From contig CP136066.1 in assembly GCA_032622095.1 (NCBI GenBank), positions 196,034,816-196,098,815 of the forward strand: 64,000 bases of DNA, read 5' to 3'. Made by a program: the position numbers and the translations under genes. Numbering within the stretch: the stretch's first letter is position 1; each line of letters opens with the position of its first letter. Source of the stretch: Siphonodentalium dalli (Eukaryota; Mollusca; Scaphopoda; Gadilida; Siphonodentaliidae). The notes below the pieces were generated by a model. It saw only the letters and a list, made by a program, of their open reading frames with translations. It was not told the DNA's origin and did not search any database. This document shows positions 47,181-58,420 of the stretch, piece after piece.

Positions 47181-48291
47181 TAATAAGTTTACAATAATAT
47201 ATTGTGTTCACACCTACGCTGAAGTAATTCCATAAATTCAAGAGGTTATAGACTGAATTACATAAAAATATGTCACTTTAGTCCGTAAATTTACACTTTC
47301 GTTGCACCCCCTCTCGAATTTTTCATTTATATTTTTATCAAAATGGCGGGCGTCATCTGCCGGTCACGATAATAAAGATATGCCGTTGTAAAATGTGTCC
47401 AAAGTTAATAAAAATCAAGGGAGACTACTCTGAGCTTCTATATCAAATTTCCCTCCATCCTTGGGCATATAACGGAGCCCTGCAAATGTGATTGGTGAAT
47501 TCGATATCTGCAATACTCATAAAATGACATGGAAATGTGTGCAAGCACGCCATAACAACAACAACAATAACAACAACAACAACAACTAGTGGTGTATCTT
47601 TGTCCATTATCTTACTTTCCCCTTGAGAAAAATCTAATAATTTGTCCCAATTTGTATATCAAATACTGTGTAGATACATACATGTACACGACTACACGTA
47701 CATGTAAAAGACATATAATATACAGAGAACATATATATGTTTTGCCATTGGGAAAATCGTCATTATAAACAAAAAACATTGGTGTGGCCTATATACAATC
47801 ACATGTCACGCGCAGGCAGATTACTATAGTTAGTATTTTATTTTGCGTTTTCCAAGTTGAGATCCGGGGTAGTGCACATATTCAATGTAAACACCGTAAG
47901 GGGTGAAATAATGATTCTAATGTCACAAAGATATAATTCCCCCCCCACTCATATTGTATGTTGATATGGTCCCATGAAGTATCATTCAAAGTTGGTATCA
48001 ATTCTTACTTCTCAACCGGGTTGTGCCTATATATCAATCAGTGTGTAAGCACCGTTACGGAAAACATCGTTACGTAACGGTATTTACAACTAAAGTGCTA
48101 GCGTATGTTTTTTACTATACTGAATGTATAGTACTGGAAAAATAAATTGTCCATTTAGAAATAGATGCTTTGGTTCAATAATGAACATTTGTTTTTGTTT
48201 AGCTATAATCCGAGGGTCAGCGAATGTACTGTCGGACGTGTAAGGTGGGATGTGGTACATAAGTATTTAAAATTCAGAACACATTGATCAA
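47181..48291. other. Intergenic, no gene seen
   Basis: An (AAC)n microsatellite lies at about 47549-47586 and a run of C at 47939-47947. No open frame or RNA gene is recognisable. If the minus-strand gene ends at 48292, this is its 3' side. Confidence 0.5.
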
Positions 48292-48651
48292 CTACAATCG
48301 CCGTGGTTCATTGAATGGAACTTCCCCTTCCTTTGATGGAAATACGAAAGGTTTCCGACTAAACGGCCGACCAGCGTACATAACTGTTACCCCCAGTCGA
48401 CCCACAGTTTGAATACTAACGTTACTGCCCTTCATAAAGTTTCCATGTATAGTTAGGAATTCTAACGGATCATATATCCCACCCACTGGGGGGTTTGGAG
48501 TAAACATTTCCAACCATTTGTACCCATCGAACAATAAAAAAATCCCCCAACATTTTGATTTTGGAACATAAATGACTACTTCGTCATAAATGTATTTATA
48601 TATAGTGGATGGCGAAATATTACCCCAGCATGCATTGGTTTTGTTCAATAA
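48292..48651 (-). CDS. Candidate last exon of the PAN-PLAT gene
   Basis: An open frame on the minus strand of 119 codons plus TAG, preceded by an acceptor-like ATTATTCGTGCCCTGAG. It would be phase 0, matching the phase 0 donor of the exon at 50276-50541. It encodes NKTNACWGNISPSTIYKYIY, then VVIYVPKSKCWGIFLLFDGY and VGRLGVTVMYAGRPF, with two Cys before the middle. I do not recognise the domain. An alternative acceptor (ATTTAG) 25 bases upstream would add a Cys-containing segment but in the wrong phase. Joined to the other two exons, the coding total is 915 bases, a whole number of codons (304 residues). Linkage to them is inference. Confidence 0.45.
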   Translation of the reverse strand, partial: LLNKTNACWGNISPSTIYKYIYDEVVIYVPKSKCWGIFLLFDGYKWLEMFTPNPPVGGIYDPLEFLTIHGNFMKGSNVSIQTVGRLGVTVMYAGRPFSRKPFVFPSKEGEVPFNEPRRL

Positions 48652-49319
48652 CTCAGGGCACGAATAATTAATGTAACTAAATAATTAATTATATATACCC
48701 AAGTTTTGCCGTTTTGTGACATTTGTCCCACATAATTCCCATCAACAGTAAATTAATTACTTTCACCAAGCGAGACTATAGTCGCATTGTATCTGACACC
48801 ACATAACTTCAATTATTTTCAATTATTATCTGAGAGAAAAACAATTTGAGATATTTGATAATCTCCCAATTTCAACATCTGACAGATTTTCATTTAAAAT
48901 TTTGAAATAAATTGCGTGATATCGATTTCTATTCTAAATATCCAATGAATACGGTACTAACTAATAACTATTCTGAAATCAAGAATGACTGTTAATTGTC
49001 ATCTATTAAAAAAATCAGCAAGAAAGGTGTTGCAACGGTGTTTACACAGGATCATTGTGTGTCATTTTTGCACTGGCATATTTTGCGAAAAAATGCTACT
49101 GTTCGCTGCCAGTTGCTGCTTCGTGTCCAGTGGATGTTATTTAGTTGCATCAAACGAGAATAGAGTGATATTCTGTGTGACGGTTTTCCGATATATTTTT
49201 GACCCAATATAGTACAACTTCGTGAAATGGCCCACATGTATTTGCAGCTGAACATCTCAATACTCACAGTACCTTTGCAAGGTTCACATTGTCATTTGCC
49301 CAATGGCTATTTGTTTTTA

Positions 49320-49690
49320 AAGTGATGTGAAACACTCCGGTATGGTGATCAAATAGAAATAGAGAATAATCTTTTTCAAAGTAGTTATTTTTACAAATAT
49401 TATATCTCAATTGACAACACGCACCGTCATTATTATATATTAATTAAATGCAGTGACCGCCGATGGCGAAATCGTTTTCGTTAATTTATCGCCGATAGAA
49501 GCGTCCCGATTCGAGTAGTAAATGTTTACTATTTAGCGTAGTTCAGACAATGTTTTATATGGAGTGGTACGGTCGATTTGCTTGAGTTTTTCGGTGATGT
49601 TAGTAGAATGCTACATTCCTCCAGCTGGCATAGCACCTAAATACTAACTTATCAGTTTCACGCACCCGAACAAGTAGATAATATGTCTTT
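49320..49690 (+). repeat. Dispersed repeat of about 370 bp, copy 1
   Basis: From AAAGTGATGTGAAACACTCC through ATCAAATAGAAAT, AAAGTAGTTATTTTTAC, TTAGTAGAATGCTACATTC to ATAATATGTCTT, it matches 60975-61350 along its whole length, with clear divergence. A fragment of its start also appears inverted at about 53318-53355. No coding sequence or terminal repeats recognised. Confidence 0.8.
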
Positions 49691-49850
49691 AAATGACCAA
49701 AGAAAAATATTTTTATTTTTTACCCCCAAAATCGGAACTCTAATTTAAAATCCCAAATTGATTTTGTAACGGGAGCGATATGAGAATCAAATTATAGTAT
49801 CGTCATCGCGATTCTGTTAATTGATTAGGTGATACAGCTTAAGGGATGTC

Positions 49851-50002
49851 AAATGGCACTAATGGCAGTACACTATTAACGAAATGTAATAAAACAGTAC
49901 CGTAATGACGATTAACATTATCTTTTAAATGGCACTAATGGCAGTACACTATTAACGAAATGTAATAAAACAGTACCGTAATGACGATTAACATTATCTT
50001 TT
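49851..50002. repeat. Perfect 76 bp tandem duplication
   Basis: AAATGGCACTAATGGCAGTA starts at 49851 and 49927, and the copies appear identical through to CATTATCTTTTA. This is a recent event. Confidence 0.95.
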
Positions 50003-50275
50003 ATCTGTCATAAGGCTGAATGGTCGATGGTTGGTAATGGTATATTGTCAAGTAACAATGTTGGGATTAAAGAGGTCGAGACTCTGTATTTGAAGGTATG
50101 AACATAATTATATAGAATGTTAGATGCTAAATAAAATACAAATATTCATTAATAGTGAGCCCAGAAAATGCGGATTCAACTTGGCCAAAAAAAAATTATT
50201 TGGCCAAAAACAAAACAAATCAGAATTGGACAAAACATTGGCCAACAGATTTTTCGGCCCAGTGTGAACACTAAC

Positions 50276-50541
50276 CTCTTGTAGCTTCCATCCTGCTAGG
50301 CTCCCTCTGGTGACTTGTCGTATATACAGTCGCTTTGGGGTATCGAACGGTTTGACAAATGTCATAGTGTCCGCCCCGCCTCTACTCAACTCGTCTCCAG
50401 GTGTGTCAAACAGAAATTCTGTTGAATTGATGTCGGCTCCTCCAGGATCACGTGATGCCCACGTGATCGTGACGTAATTCCAGGCGCTTGTACCAGCATA
50501 AAGATCCCACGATGTGTGCATGGTCAACATCCAGATCGGAA
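50276..50541 (-). CDS. PLAT/LH2-like exon of a secreted protein
   Basis: The minus-strand exon lies between an acceptor (TTTTTCTGTTCCAG ending at 50542) and a donor (GAG|GTTAGT, intron from 50275). The protein reads PIWMLTMHTSWDLYAGTSAW, then VTITWASRDPGG, then DELSRGGADTMTFVKPF and LYIRQVTRGSLAGWKLQE. The order Ala-Gly-Thr, Arg-Gly-x-x-Asp-Thr, a hydrophobic Leu-x-Ile strand and Gly-Trp-x-Leu is that of a PLAT/LH2 beta-sandwich, a lipid- or protein-binding module. The acceptor needs two bases to complete a codon, exactly matching the phase 1 donor at 57478. The sequence beyond the donor continues in frame as VSVH, which also resembles the last PLAT strand, so read-through to a later donor cannot be excluded. 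Confidence 0.65.
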
Positions 50542-51290
50542 CTGGAACAGAAAAATAAGTTTTTTTGTCATATTATAAAAGCGGTACAATCGAGGAGTAT
50601 CGGAAGAGTATAATATTGATATTTAGCGCCATATTGAATTAATCGTAGAGTGACTGGTAATTTATTTCAAATATTATATCTGTAATAGTTACGTATATAC
50701 GCATGGGCCTGGCTCATGTGGTTAACGGGCCAGTCACAGACTATTCGAATGTTCGATAAAATGCACTGACTTTGGTCAACCTATACTATATGATATTATC
50801 CTTAGAGCCCAAATCAACGGGAACCATGCACAAACATCGCAATATTTTTGAATTAGGATCACTATTCCAGTTAATTCTATGTTGGTAATCATTATGTCAT
50901 TTTAATAACTAGATACCGTTTTAAAGTCTATATGTTCTCGTGTTCATGAATGCACTTATCCCATAGGGTTACGGGCGAAATCACGACTGACGTGTCTCGC
51001 GTTTCAGATTCACGTTGGATTAAATTCGAGTATTCAACGCCATTGACGACGTCAACTGTAACAGAACATGTCTTTAGGGCATTATGATGTATATAGTCTA
51101 CATGAATCGCAATTATTCAGAGTGTGCGATAAACATAAAACAACACAATCGTGTGAACACGACTAACAAAATAATTTTTCCGTCATCTATATACATGTTG
51201 CACATCTCCAATATGTGGGTAACAATACTCTGAAGTTTAAAATATCTACGATCAAAAATGTAGGAGGAGTTGATTACACCATGAAGGTAC
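50542..51290. other. Intronic or intergenic DNA, nothing seen
   Basis: This would be the start of the 6.9 kb first intron of the minus-strand gene. No repeat or open frame stands out. Confidence 0.45.
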
Positions 51291-52045
51291 CCTCATACAG
51301 AAAATGCCCGTAACTCTGGGAAAAAATCATTGGATCAAACTCAAATTCGAACTTGACCTGTATTTTGATATGAACGACCCACAAAAAAAAAACAGAATTT
51401 ACAATTAAACAATCCAAACTTGAGTTATCATCCGGAAAGAAAAAGAAAAAACAAGAAAAATTGAATTTTCTAAGTCGAAACTCTGAGAAAAATCATCGGA
51501 TCAAACTCAAATTCTAACTTGACCTGTATTTTGATATCAATCACTCACAAAAAATACGGAATTTTCAATTGAACAGTCCAAACTTGAGTTATCATCCGGA
51601 AACCAAAGTAAACAGAAGAAAAATTGAATTTCCTAAGTCGAAAAAAGTCTATAACTCTATACTAGGAAAAATCATCGGATCAAACTCAAATTCGAACTTG
51701 ACCTGTATCTTGATACGACTGATCCACATACAAACGGTATTTGCAATTAAAGGATCAAAACTTGAGATATCATCCGGAAACCGACAGAGTGTGATATTTT
51801 CTAAGTGAAAAAAATGTTAAAAAAGGGAAATAACTCCACAAAAGAACATCGGATCAAACCCAGAATTGCAGAGCACATGTGTTCTTGGTTGAGACACCTA
51901 CATACCAAGTTTCAATCAAATCGGATGATCATTACTGGAGTTATAACTCCGGACGAACGGACGGACGCACGGACACACGGACGGACGACGGACGGACGGA
52001 GCTGATTACAATAGTCCCCCGAAAATAAATTTGACGGGGGACAAT
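51290..52045 (+). repeat. Tandem repeat with GGACGGAC terminal tract
   Basis: Four diverged units of about 170-180 bp share ATCGGATCAAACTCAAATTC, GAACTTGACCTGTAT and ATCATCCGGAAA, beginning near 51320, 51495, 51670 and 51845. The last is followed by TTATAACTCCGGACGAACGG, a GGAC-rich tract at 51952-52000, and a closing stem (CCCCCG with CGGGGG at about 52015-52040). The GGAC tract followed by a short hairpin is a recurrent layout of marine invertebrate repeats. Confidence 0.7.
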
Positions 52046-52878
52046 TAGTACTTATCCACCATCTTGTTTTTTCAGAAACTCTGTCGCCTCGGGAATATTT
52101 TTGGTGTATCTTGGCGTCAAGAAAGGGGATATCTGTCGAAATCATTTTCTGCGAATTTAAAGACATAGTATCATCTACCAAAACCTGCATGCGATATATT
52201 TGAGGAATTCTAAAGACTCATAAATTAACTATCAAACTCAACAAGTTTTTTTTTTTTTTTTTGTAATAATTTTTTATTTAAGTTGTCATACTTCTGGTGA
52301 TTAGCTATTGACTCAAGGCGTTGACGTTCAACGCCCATGGCGCATCACTGTGACGTTACATAAGTTAATGGCCATAAACGACACATTTAACTTACCAAAT
52401 TAAAATAACGTACAGCGACGATTAATTAAAGGGATATGCTGTATTTGTACACGGACATAATAAATACGTTACGGGATGCTTAGTGATCTCACTTCGCCTC
52501 ACCATATCCGACCACTAAGCGTCCCGTAACTTATAATTAATTGCAACCATACGCACGGTCGCCATGCCTGTTGTCGTACATGTGAATGACGTCATATGAT
52601 TTGTTCCCATTTCATCAGCTCCAAATCGGAATGCGTCTATCGATTTTTTGGGTATTTTATCACGTGACTTCCGGTTAGCAACTGTGTTTAGCTTTCCATA
52701 AAGCGCGAAATCGGCAATAGACAAGCGAGATGAAAATATAATTGACTACTTCATAAATCATAGGGTCCAAATAATTCCCATGATATATAGGCCTGTTAGT
52801 TGCATTTATACCAATTCCGTTGGTTAGCTTAATGAGAACCAGCGAAGAGGTCATGCATGACATGGTTCATGACGTAGT
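52046..52878. other. Intronic/intergenic with one small hairpin
   Basis: A run of 17-18 T is at 52244-52262. TACGTTACGGGATGCTTAGTG at about 52464 pairs with CACTAAGCGTCCCGTAACTTA ending at about 52535, a 70 bp foldback with 23 bp arms. No gene seen. Confidence 0.55.
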
Positions 52879-53148
52879 TTACTTCATTTGGATTTGAGGG
52901 CGAAAAGCGAGCATAATTTCAGGTTTCAAACAGTCACCGGGGTTTATAAAAAAGTCGAGGGATCGAAGGGTCAGTCTGCAGTATGCATGGTTGTTCCGCG
53001 ACTGTGTAGCTCGTCCGATTCCCGGTAAGCGCGAAATGGTGGTCCATGTAAAACGAGGGTAACACGCGTCGAGTTTATGCGCAAGATTATCAGTTTTTAC
53101 CGCAGGTCCCAGGGACGTGTCTGTAAGGTCTCCGTTATGGGTGATGGG
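52879..53148 (-). other. Possible alternative coding exon, unproven
   Basis: The minus-strand frame after a possible acceptor (GGACATCAG near 53149) reads NPITHNGDLTDTSLGPAVKT and on to INPGDCLKPEIMLA before a stop, with four Cys. GC content is higher than around it, and the acceptor would be in phase with the donor at 57478. I cannot assign a domain. The upstream part of the open frame is the GGAAATTTCCAAC-type repeat and is not coding. Confidence 0.25.
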
Positions 53149-53639
53149 ATTCACTGATGTCCACCTTGAAATTTCCGACTGCACACATTGGTCCACATTA
53201 GTACCACCACACTCCCTTGGGTTGTAATATTCCAACCTTAAACTTTCCAGCTGTTGGAAATTTCCAACCTCGCCAATGTTCGAAAATTTCCAAGCAATAT
53301 TATCATCCATTTCTATTTGATCACCATACCGGAGTGTTTCACATCACTTTAAACCATGAGGCGCAATCAGCACAATATTTAACCCATATTTGTTGTGTAA
53401 AATTTTCAATTAAAGTTGTTCCAACTGGCAGGTCTGTGCATGCTTTGGTCAGTGGAAATTAATTTGTGAAGTAGCATCAGGTGCAATCATTTCTATTTTA
53501 AGAAACACGCGACACAATTTAGTGCTAGGCGTGGCCACTGACCTAATTATATATATCTGAATGTAGTGACGTACCTCAAGATGGGAGATGGAGCCAGATC
53601 ACAATTATTTAGTTAGTTTCTAAACTGTTGACGGAAAGG

Positions 53640-53682
53640 GTCCATGCGTACATGTACATACGTATGTATGTGTATGTATGTA
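53640..53682. repeat. Degenerate GTAT microsatellite
   Basis: ACATACGTATGTATGTGTAT and further GTAT units over about 40 bp. A run of 12-13 G lies downstream at about 53776-53790. Confidence 0.8.
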
Positions 53683-53939
53683 TGTGACATCTGTGTTATA
53701 TATGCCCATAAAGGTGCCACACGTTGTACTACATATTACTTAATAATTTGATTTTGATCTTTGTGTTATATATTGTGGGGGGGGGGGGGGAGGTTATGTG
53801 CAGTGATTGCACCATGGAATCACAGTTCATGGAAAGCGGCGGAGGGCAGGGACCCGGCCCTCTGATGGTGATAGTTCCTGAACATTACCGTTGGCGGACC
53901 GGGTTTGTGCCCTCGGTGGCTTTCTTGGAATGTTTTTCC

Positions 53940-54066
53940 AAATTAGGACAGATTTGTCCTATATATATATCACGTGACTCATTTATTATTGTAAATATGT
54001 TATGAATCAATACAGTCTTATACAATGTAAAATGTTAAAAGAATGAATAAAAGTTGAAGTTGAAGA
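53940..54066 (+). repeat. Possible non-LTR element 3' tail
   Basis: TTGTAAATATGTTATGAATC is followed by AT-rich sequence ending AATAAAAGTTGAAGTTGAAG. A short tandem repeat after an AATAAA is typical of some LINE 3' ends. No reverse transcriptase is adjacent, and the open frame upstream (53724-54005) is not recognisable. Confidence 0.3.
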
Positions 54067-54390
54067 GACTTGGGGTGTCCACGTTGGAATTTCGAACTGC
54101 ACACAGCTTGAACCAGAGATAATTTTCCAGGAAGTCCAGGTAAGTCCAAGAAATTTTATTTGCACTCCATTGGGTTTTCAACTGAATGCGACGCTTACCA
54201 ACTGTTGGAAATTTTCATCATAACACCCCGTTAGGGAAAAGTTTAAACTTATGGGCATTATAGTCCAAACATTTGAACGTAAATTAGGAAAATATTCGAC
54301 TTTTTAGTCTAAAAGCAACAATTTTAATACAAAAACACTTGTTGGGAAATCAAATTATCAGAACAATTTCAAAATCCATCGAGCCCTACT
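54060..54390. repeat. Diverged copy of the 15370-15815 family
   Basis: CAACTGTTGGAAATTTTCAT, TTATAGTCCAAACATTTGA and GTTGGGAAATCAAATTATCA with AGAACAATTTCAAA parallel 15580-15705 in the same sense. Confidence 0.5.
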
Positions 54391-54559
54391 CTGAATTCCG
54401 ATGGCACATATCATCACTCTTGGCTTAGCATTTGTAATTTTTATGGATGACCCACCCAATTCGATACCATTAGTACGTTTTTTATTCCCGAAAAAATATT
54501 TTATCCTACGCATGCATCCATTAATAAGATGTTTTGTAGTTCATATATCGACTTTCAAA

Positions 54560-54665
54560 AGAGGAAGTTTTAACACTGTTTTAAACGGACATGGCTCATT
54601 CGAACCTCCAAATTTTGTCTACGTAATTTGGGGGACGGATACGATCGGTAGATAAATGCACGAAA
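54560..54665 (-). repeat. Inverted copy of the 44164-44262 repeat
   Basis: GGACATGGCTCATTCGAACC, CCAAATTTTGTCTACG and GGGGGACGGATACGATCG are the reverse complement of the 44.2 kb copy with minor changes. Confidence 0.75.
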
Positions 54666-54984
54666 TATTGGTATGCCGGCTTCATATGCTTTGAAAAACA
54701 CTTGACAAAGTCACAACCATTTTCCAGCCGTTTTCAGTTTTTCGCCCGATGTCAGATAAACGCTCTTTATTGCTACCATATCAGGAATAGAATAACACGG
54801 AACGCTATTTTCTATTCCATGTCGTGCAAATGGCTGTTTATTGGGATTATGCATCTTTTGAGATGAAAATTGGCTTAGTAAATGTTGACTAATTTGTTGT
54901 CAAATTGGACCGTCCATCTTTATAGATGAAATATCTCTTCCTAAATACGTTTCATATAGTTTCAAGGGGATTAATTAATAAATC

Positions 54985-57430
54985 TGAGCCGAAGACACAT
55001 GTCCGGAGACTCTTCTATCAATTAATATTGTATTTATACCGATATTTTCTTATCTAATGAGATAATGAATTGAAAATGTTTTTCCTGAATATTTTCAGAA
55101 CAAACCCTCGTGAAACATTCATGCGATCTTAGTTAGATATATAGTTATCCAGCTTTCTACGTTCCGGGGTCAATACTATGAAGCGTTTTCTTTGTAAGAA
55201 TCTACAATTGTTTGTAAGAAATAACAATTTATCATTCCGCTAATACTATGAACCTACGATTACAAACATAAATCACAAATAGTACGTGTTCTTGTATTTA
55301 CAAATATCTCCCAATCACAAAAAATGTTCGAGTGCTATGAAAGTTAATTGAAAGTTATAACGTTAAGGAACGTGATTAGAAGGTCTTCGTGTTGTGTGTC
55401 CAACATAATTTTTCAGTTTTCGCACCCTTAACCCGGATAATATACCCATCTATGATACGCAGGGACATGGCGACAAGGGGTCGATTCACCCCCTTGTGAA
55501 AATGTTTTGTCAGCTGGAAATCTCAAGTACAACCCACAGGGACCTCGCGACAAGGGGGTTGGGTTATCTTTCTCGCCCCAAACATTTTATCAACACGTTC
55601 AACAGTTGGAAATTTGATACCTGAAACAACATGAATTGGAAATTTTACAACAACAATAGGTTGAACTTGTTCTCTTATTTTGTTTTTCCAACAATTTATT
55701 AGAGGGTATGTGTTTGTTTTAGACCAACATTTGCATATTTACCTCCTTTGGTCAAACGTTTGGATTGAAATGGCCTATATTTAGAAATTGTCAAACCTTA
55801 GGGGGTGTCAGCTTGGATGTGAGGTAGCAGTATGTGTTCCTTGTAACTACTAAAATTACCCAATTTATTGAAAGTTACAACGTTAAGGAGCTTGTCTAGA
55901 AGGTCTATATAGGGTGTCAAACATAAATTGTCGATTTTCACACCCTTAAACCAAACCATATCACCATCTGATTCGCAGGGATGTAGCGCCCCCTCTTATG
56001 AAAATGTTTGATCAATGGAAATCTCATAAACAGGGACATGGCGATAGTGGTCTTGGGAACACGATGCCTGGTACATTACAGCTGTTCAGAATAGGAAGGG
56101 GCGAGTCGCCGCCAAATCTTATGAGTCACAACGTCACCCTAGTAATTTTGACTAATGTTATATGCCTCAGTCATGTTGGCTGAACTAAGTTAGTCATCCT
56201 GGGGAAAAACGTTTGACTAACATATGTTAGTCATATTGACTAACTTTTGTTATCAGCGTAGAAAAATTTAAATACTCGCCTCTTGATATACGATTCCATC
56301 GCTATGTGGAATTTATAGGCATTTTTTTTTATTCAAAGGGTGCATATTGAAATTATAGGATGAACACCCCATCACCAAATGGAGCCCATATAGCCACGTA
56401 TCTACATGTATCTCGATATATTATAAGATATCGGAGCAGTTTGAAATTATAAAATGACCACCCCTCCTATAACCGAGCGCATTAGCACGTCCCTGATTCG
56501 ATACTGTGATGGGCACCCCCTGATAAAATGGAGCCACGTTCCTGCCTCGATGTGTTATGATAAGAGTAGCGGATCAGTTTGAAATCATAGGATGGCCACA
56601 ATATATATAATGTTATACCATCAAAATAATATTTTGTTTTCACAAACTGAATGGTTGTAATTAAATTTTGTGAAAACAATGATACCAAATTGGTTGTAGT
56701 ACTCGATATTACACTGACTTGTACTTACATACACACTCTACAAACGAACAGTTTATTATTTAACTTTGTGCAGACAAGTGGTCATCAACTTAGCAATCCG
56801 TGTACCGATTGGACAGCTCTGATAAGCGATCACCTCTCAACTTATGATTGGTTAATTCTTTTGTAACTTTGGCTTGCCGTGATTCAATATAATGTGAATC
56901 ACTCACAGGTAACTGTTTGCCCGTAAGCAATCTATAATAATCAACAGTAGATCTTTGTGAAATTTGCGAGATTTTGTTAGCTCATCGTTTCATAGTACCG
57001 GCGATATCACTAATCACAAAATAATAGCACATATAAATTGTTGTCAGTTATTTTAGCTCTATATACATGTCCGTCTAATTTGAACTGGTATTCAGATAAC
57101 ACTGATAAAGGGTGAATGGGAGCAGAGTGGTGAGTTATTTTTTTCTACGTTTTAGGGGTTTCACCTCTCGCCCAGTCTAAGGTATTACAATAATACGGCT
57201 AAATTTTCCCTGTACTATGAAACCACTGTGATAGTTAACACAAATTTGTAATTACAAATTAATAAATACTATTTGTATTTACAGGTATAAAATTGTTCAT
57301 AGTATTGACCCCCGAACGTTTCATCCAGCCTTAAACTGTCCCAAATTCGAAATAAAATCAATATTAATTGATAGAATCGTTTCCGGGCAGGGATCTTTGG
57401 TTCATATTTATTATTTTATACCCAGGAATC
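54985..57430. repeat. Possible 2.4 kb element with diverged long inverted ends
   Basis: CTTCTATCAATTAATATTG and GGGGTCAATACTATGAA on the left (55012, 55168) have inverted counterparts on the right (57360, 57290) at similar spacing from the ends, plus a diverged TACAAATAG-TATTTGTA pair. The interior holds a direct repeat (AAAGTTA-AACGTTAAGGA near 55358 and 55873, each followed by TCGCAGGGA-type text) and an inverted member of the 15.4 kb family. The right end lies about 50 bp from the PAN exon, inside its first intron. Confidence 0.4.
56330..56600. repeat. Degenerate local direct repeats
   Basis: GAAATTATAGGATGA, GAAATTATAAAATGACC and GAAATCATAGGATGGCC recur near 56350, 56441 and 56580. They alternate with ACACCCC-like/ACCCC-CTGATAAAATGGAGCC segments. 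Confidence 0.5.
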
Positions 57431-57478
57431 TATGTAACACATTTTATAGGAAGATTATAGCTTTGTTGGTATACTAAC

Positions 57479-57767
57479 CTGGATATGGAACTTGGGCCAG
57501 CTGGTCATTTATTATCCCATCTGACGTAAAACATGACCCGGATGTTCGATCATAGAGCCACGATACACATGTCTGATCATATCTGCATTCCACTGCGCAC
57601 TCTAACCTTGACCTAACAGCAGTCATGTGCCCGGTAACGGGGAAGTAACTCCCGAGAACTTGGTTGACCTTCGGGCCTTTTCGGTACGTTGTGTCCCTAT
57701 AGTATGCATATGATGATGAACTGTCGATCAGTAGGTATATGAATGCTGCATATATGTTCATTGCCAT
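57479..57767 (-). CDS. First exon of a secreted PAN(-PLAT) protein
   Basis: The minus-strand ATG at 57767 opens a signal peptide (MAMNIYAAFIYLLIDSSSS). A PAN/apple-type module follows: AYYRDTTYRKG, VNQVLGSYFP, CAVECRYDQTCVSWLYDR and a fourth Cys at GSCFTSDG. The exon has 96 codons plus one base and ends CCAG|GTTAGT (intron from 57478), phase 1. The acceptor at 50542 is phase-compatible and encodes a PLAT-like domain, so the product is probably a small extracellular PAN-PLAT protein. Its paralogue is 5409-5691; VNQVLGS, QTCVSWLY and SDGIINDQ are shared and well over half the residues match. The first intron would be 6.9 kb and full of repeats. Confidence 0.75.
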
Positions 57768-57967
57768 GTGTCCAAAAGGTGGAATTCAGACGCCACGGGT
57801 GGCCCTCTTTCGCCGCCTCAAATTTTAAGGTTTTAGTGTCACCATTTTAACTGAAAATATTGAAGGTGGAATCAGTTATATGTCGTCATGGCGACATTTT
57901 AAACGTTTAATATGTGGTAAAGAATTATACGCTGGAGCGCTAAGTATATGTATATATGGATATTTAA

Positions 57968-58416
57968 AGGAACTCAATCCGATTAAGCACCCATAAATTA
58001 CTATTTCTTTGGCTTCGGGGGGTAAAACATATTTGATTCGAGTCGAGGAACATACCCATCAACGCTCAGAGTGATCAGATATCGATTTTTGAAATTTGTT
58101 ATTTCAATTGTTTGTGGCCCAGAAACACGCCGTCAAAGGGATGGTATCGGTCAAAATTGCGGATGAAGATGGATAACTCTAAAAACAAGTGGTAATACGG
58201 CCAAATTCCGTGAATACTCTAGTGATAATACGGCGATATTTCGTTGAACAAAATGTTGATAAATAATACGTATTGGGAAATTTGATACCCTATAGTTGAC
58301 AGTGGTTAGCATTATTTTGTTGCAATTAATCCATTCTGATAACTAAAGAGTATTTTGAAGAAATGTTGTTGTTGTATCTTGATGATATGTGGACCCTCTG
58401 ATCGGATTGAGTACCT
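57968..58416. mobile_element. TTAA-flanked MITE, copy 2 (449 bp)
   Basis: TTAA at 57964-57967 precedes AGGAACTCAATCCGATTAAG, and ATCGGATTGAGTACCT is followed by TTAA at 58417-58420. It shares TTTGATTCGAGTCGAGGAA and GACCCTCTGATCGGATTGAG with the 11745-12224 copy. It lies about 200 bp upstream of the PAN gene start codon. Confidence 0.85.
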
Positions 58417-58420
58417 TTAA

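Noticed and set aside
53149-53310. Upstream half of the 143-codon minus-strand frame
   Set aside because: This part is the GGAAATTTCCAAC dispersed repeat, so its translation is not treated as protein. Only 52879-53148 is kept as a weak candidate exon.
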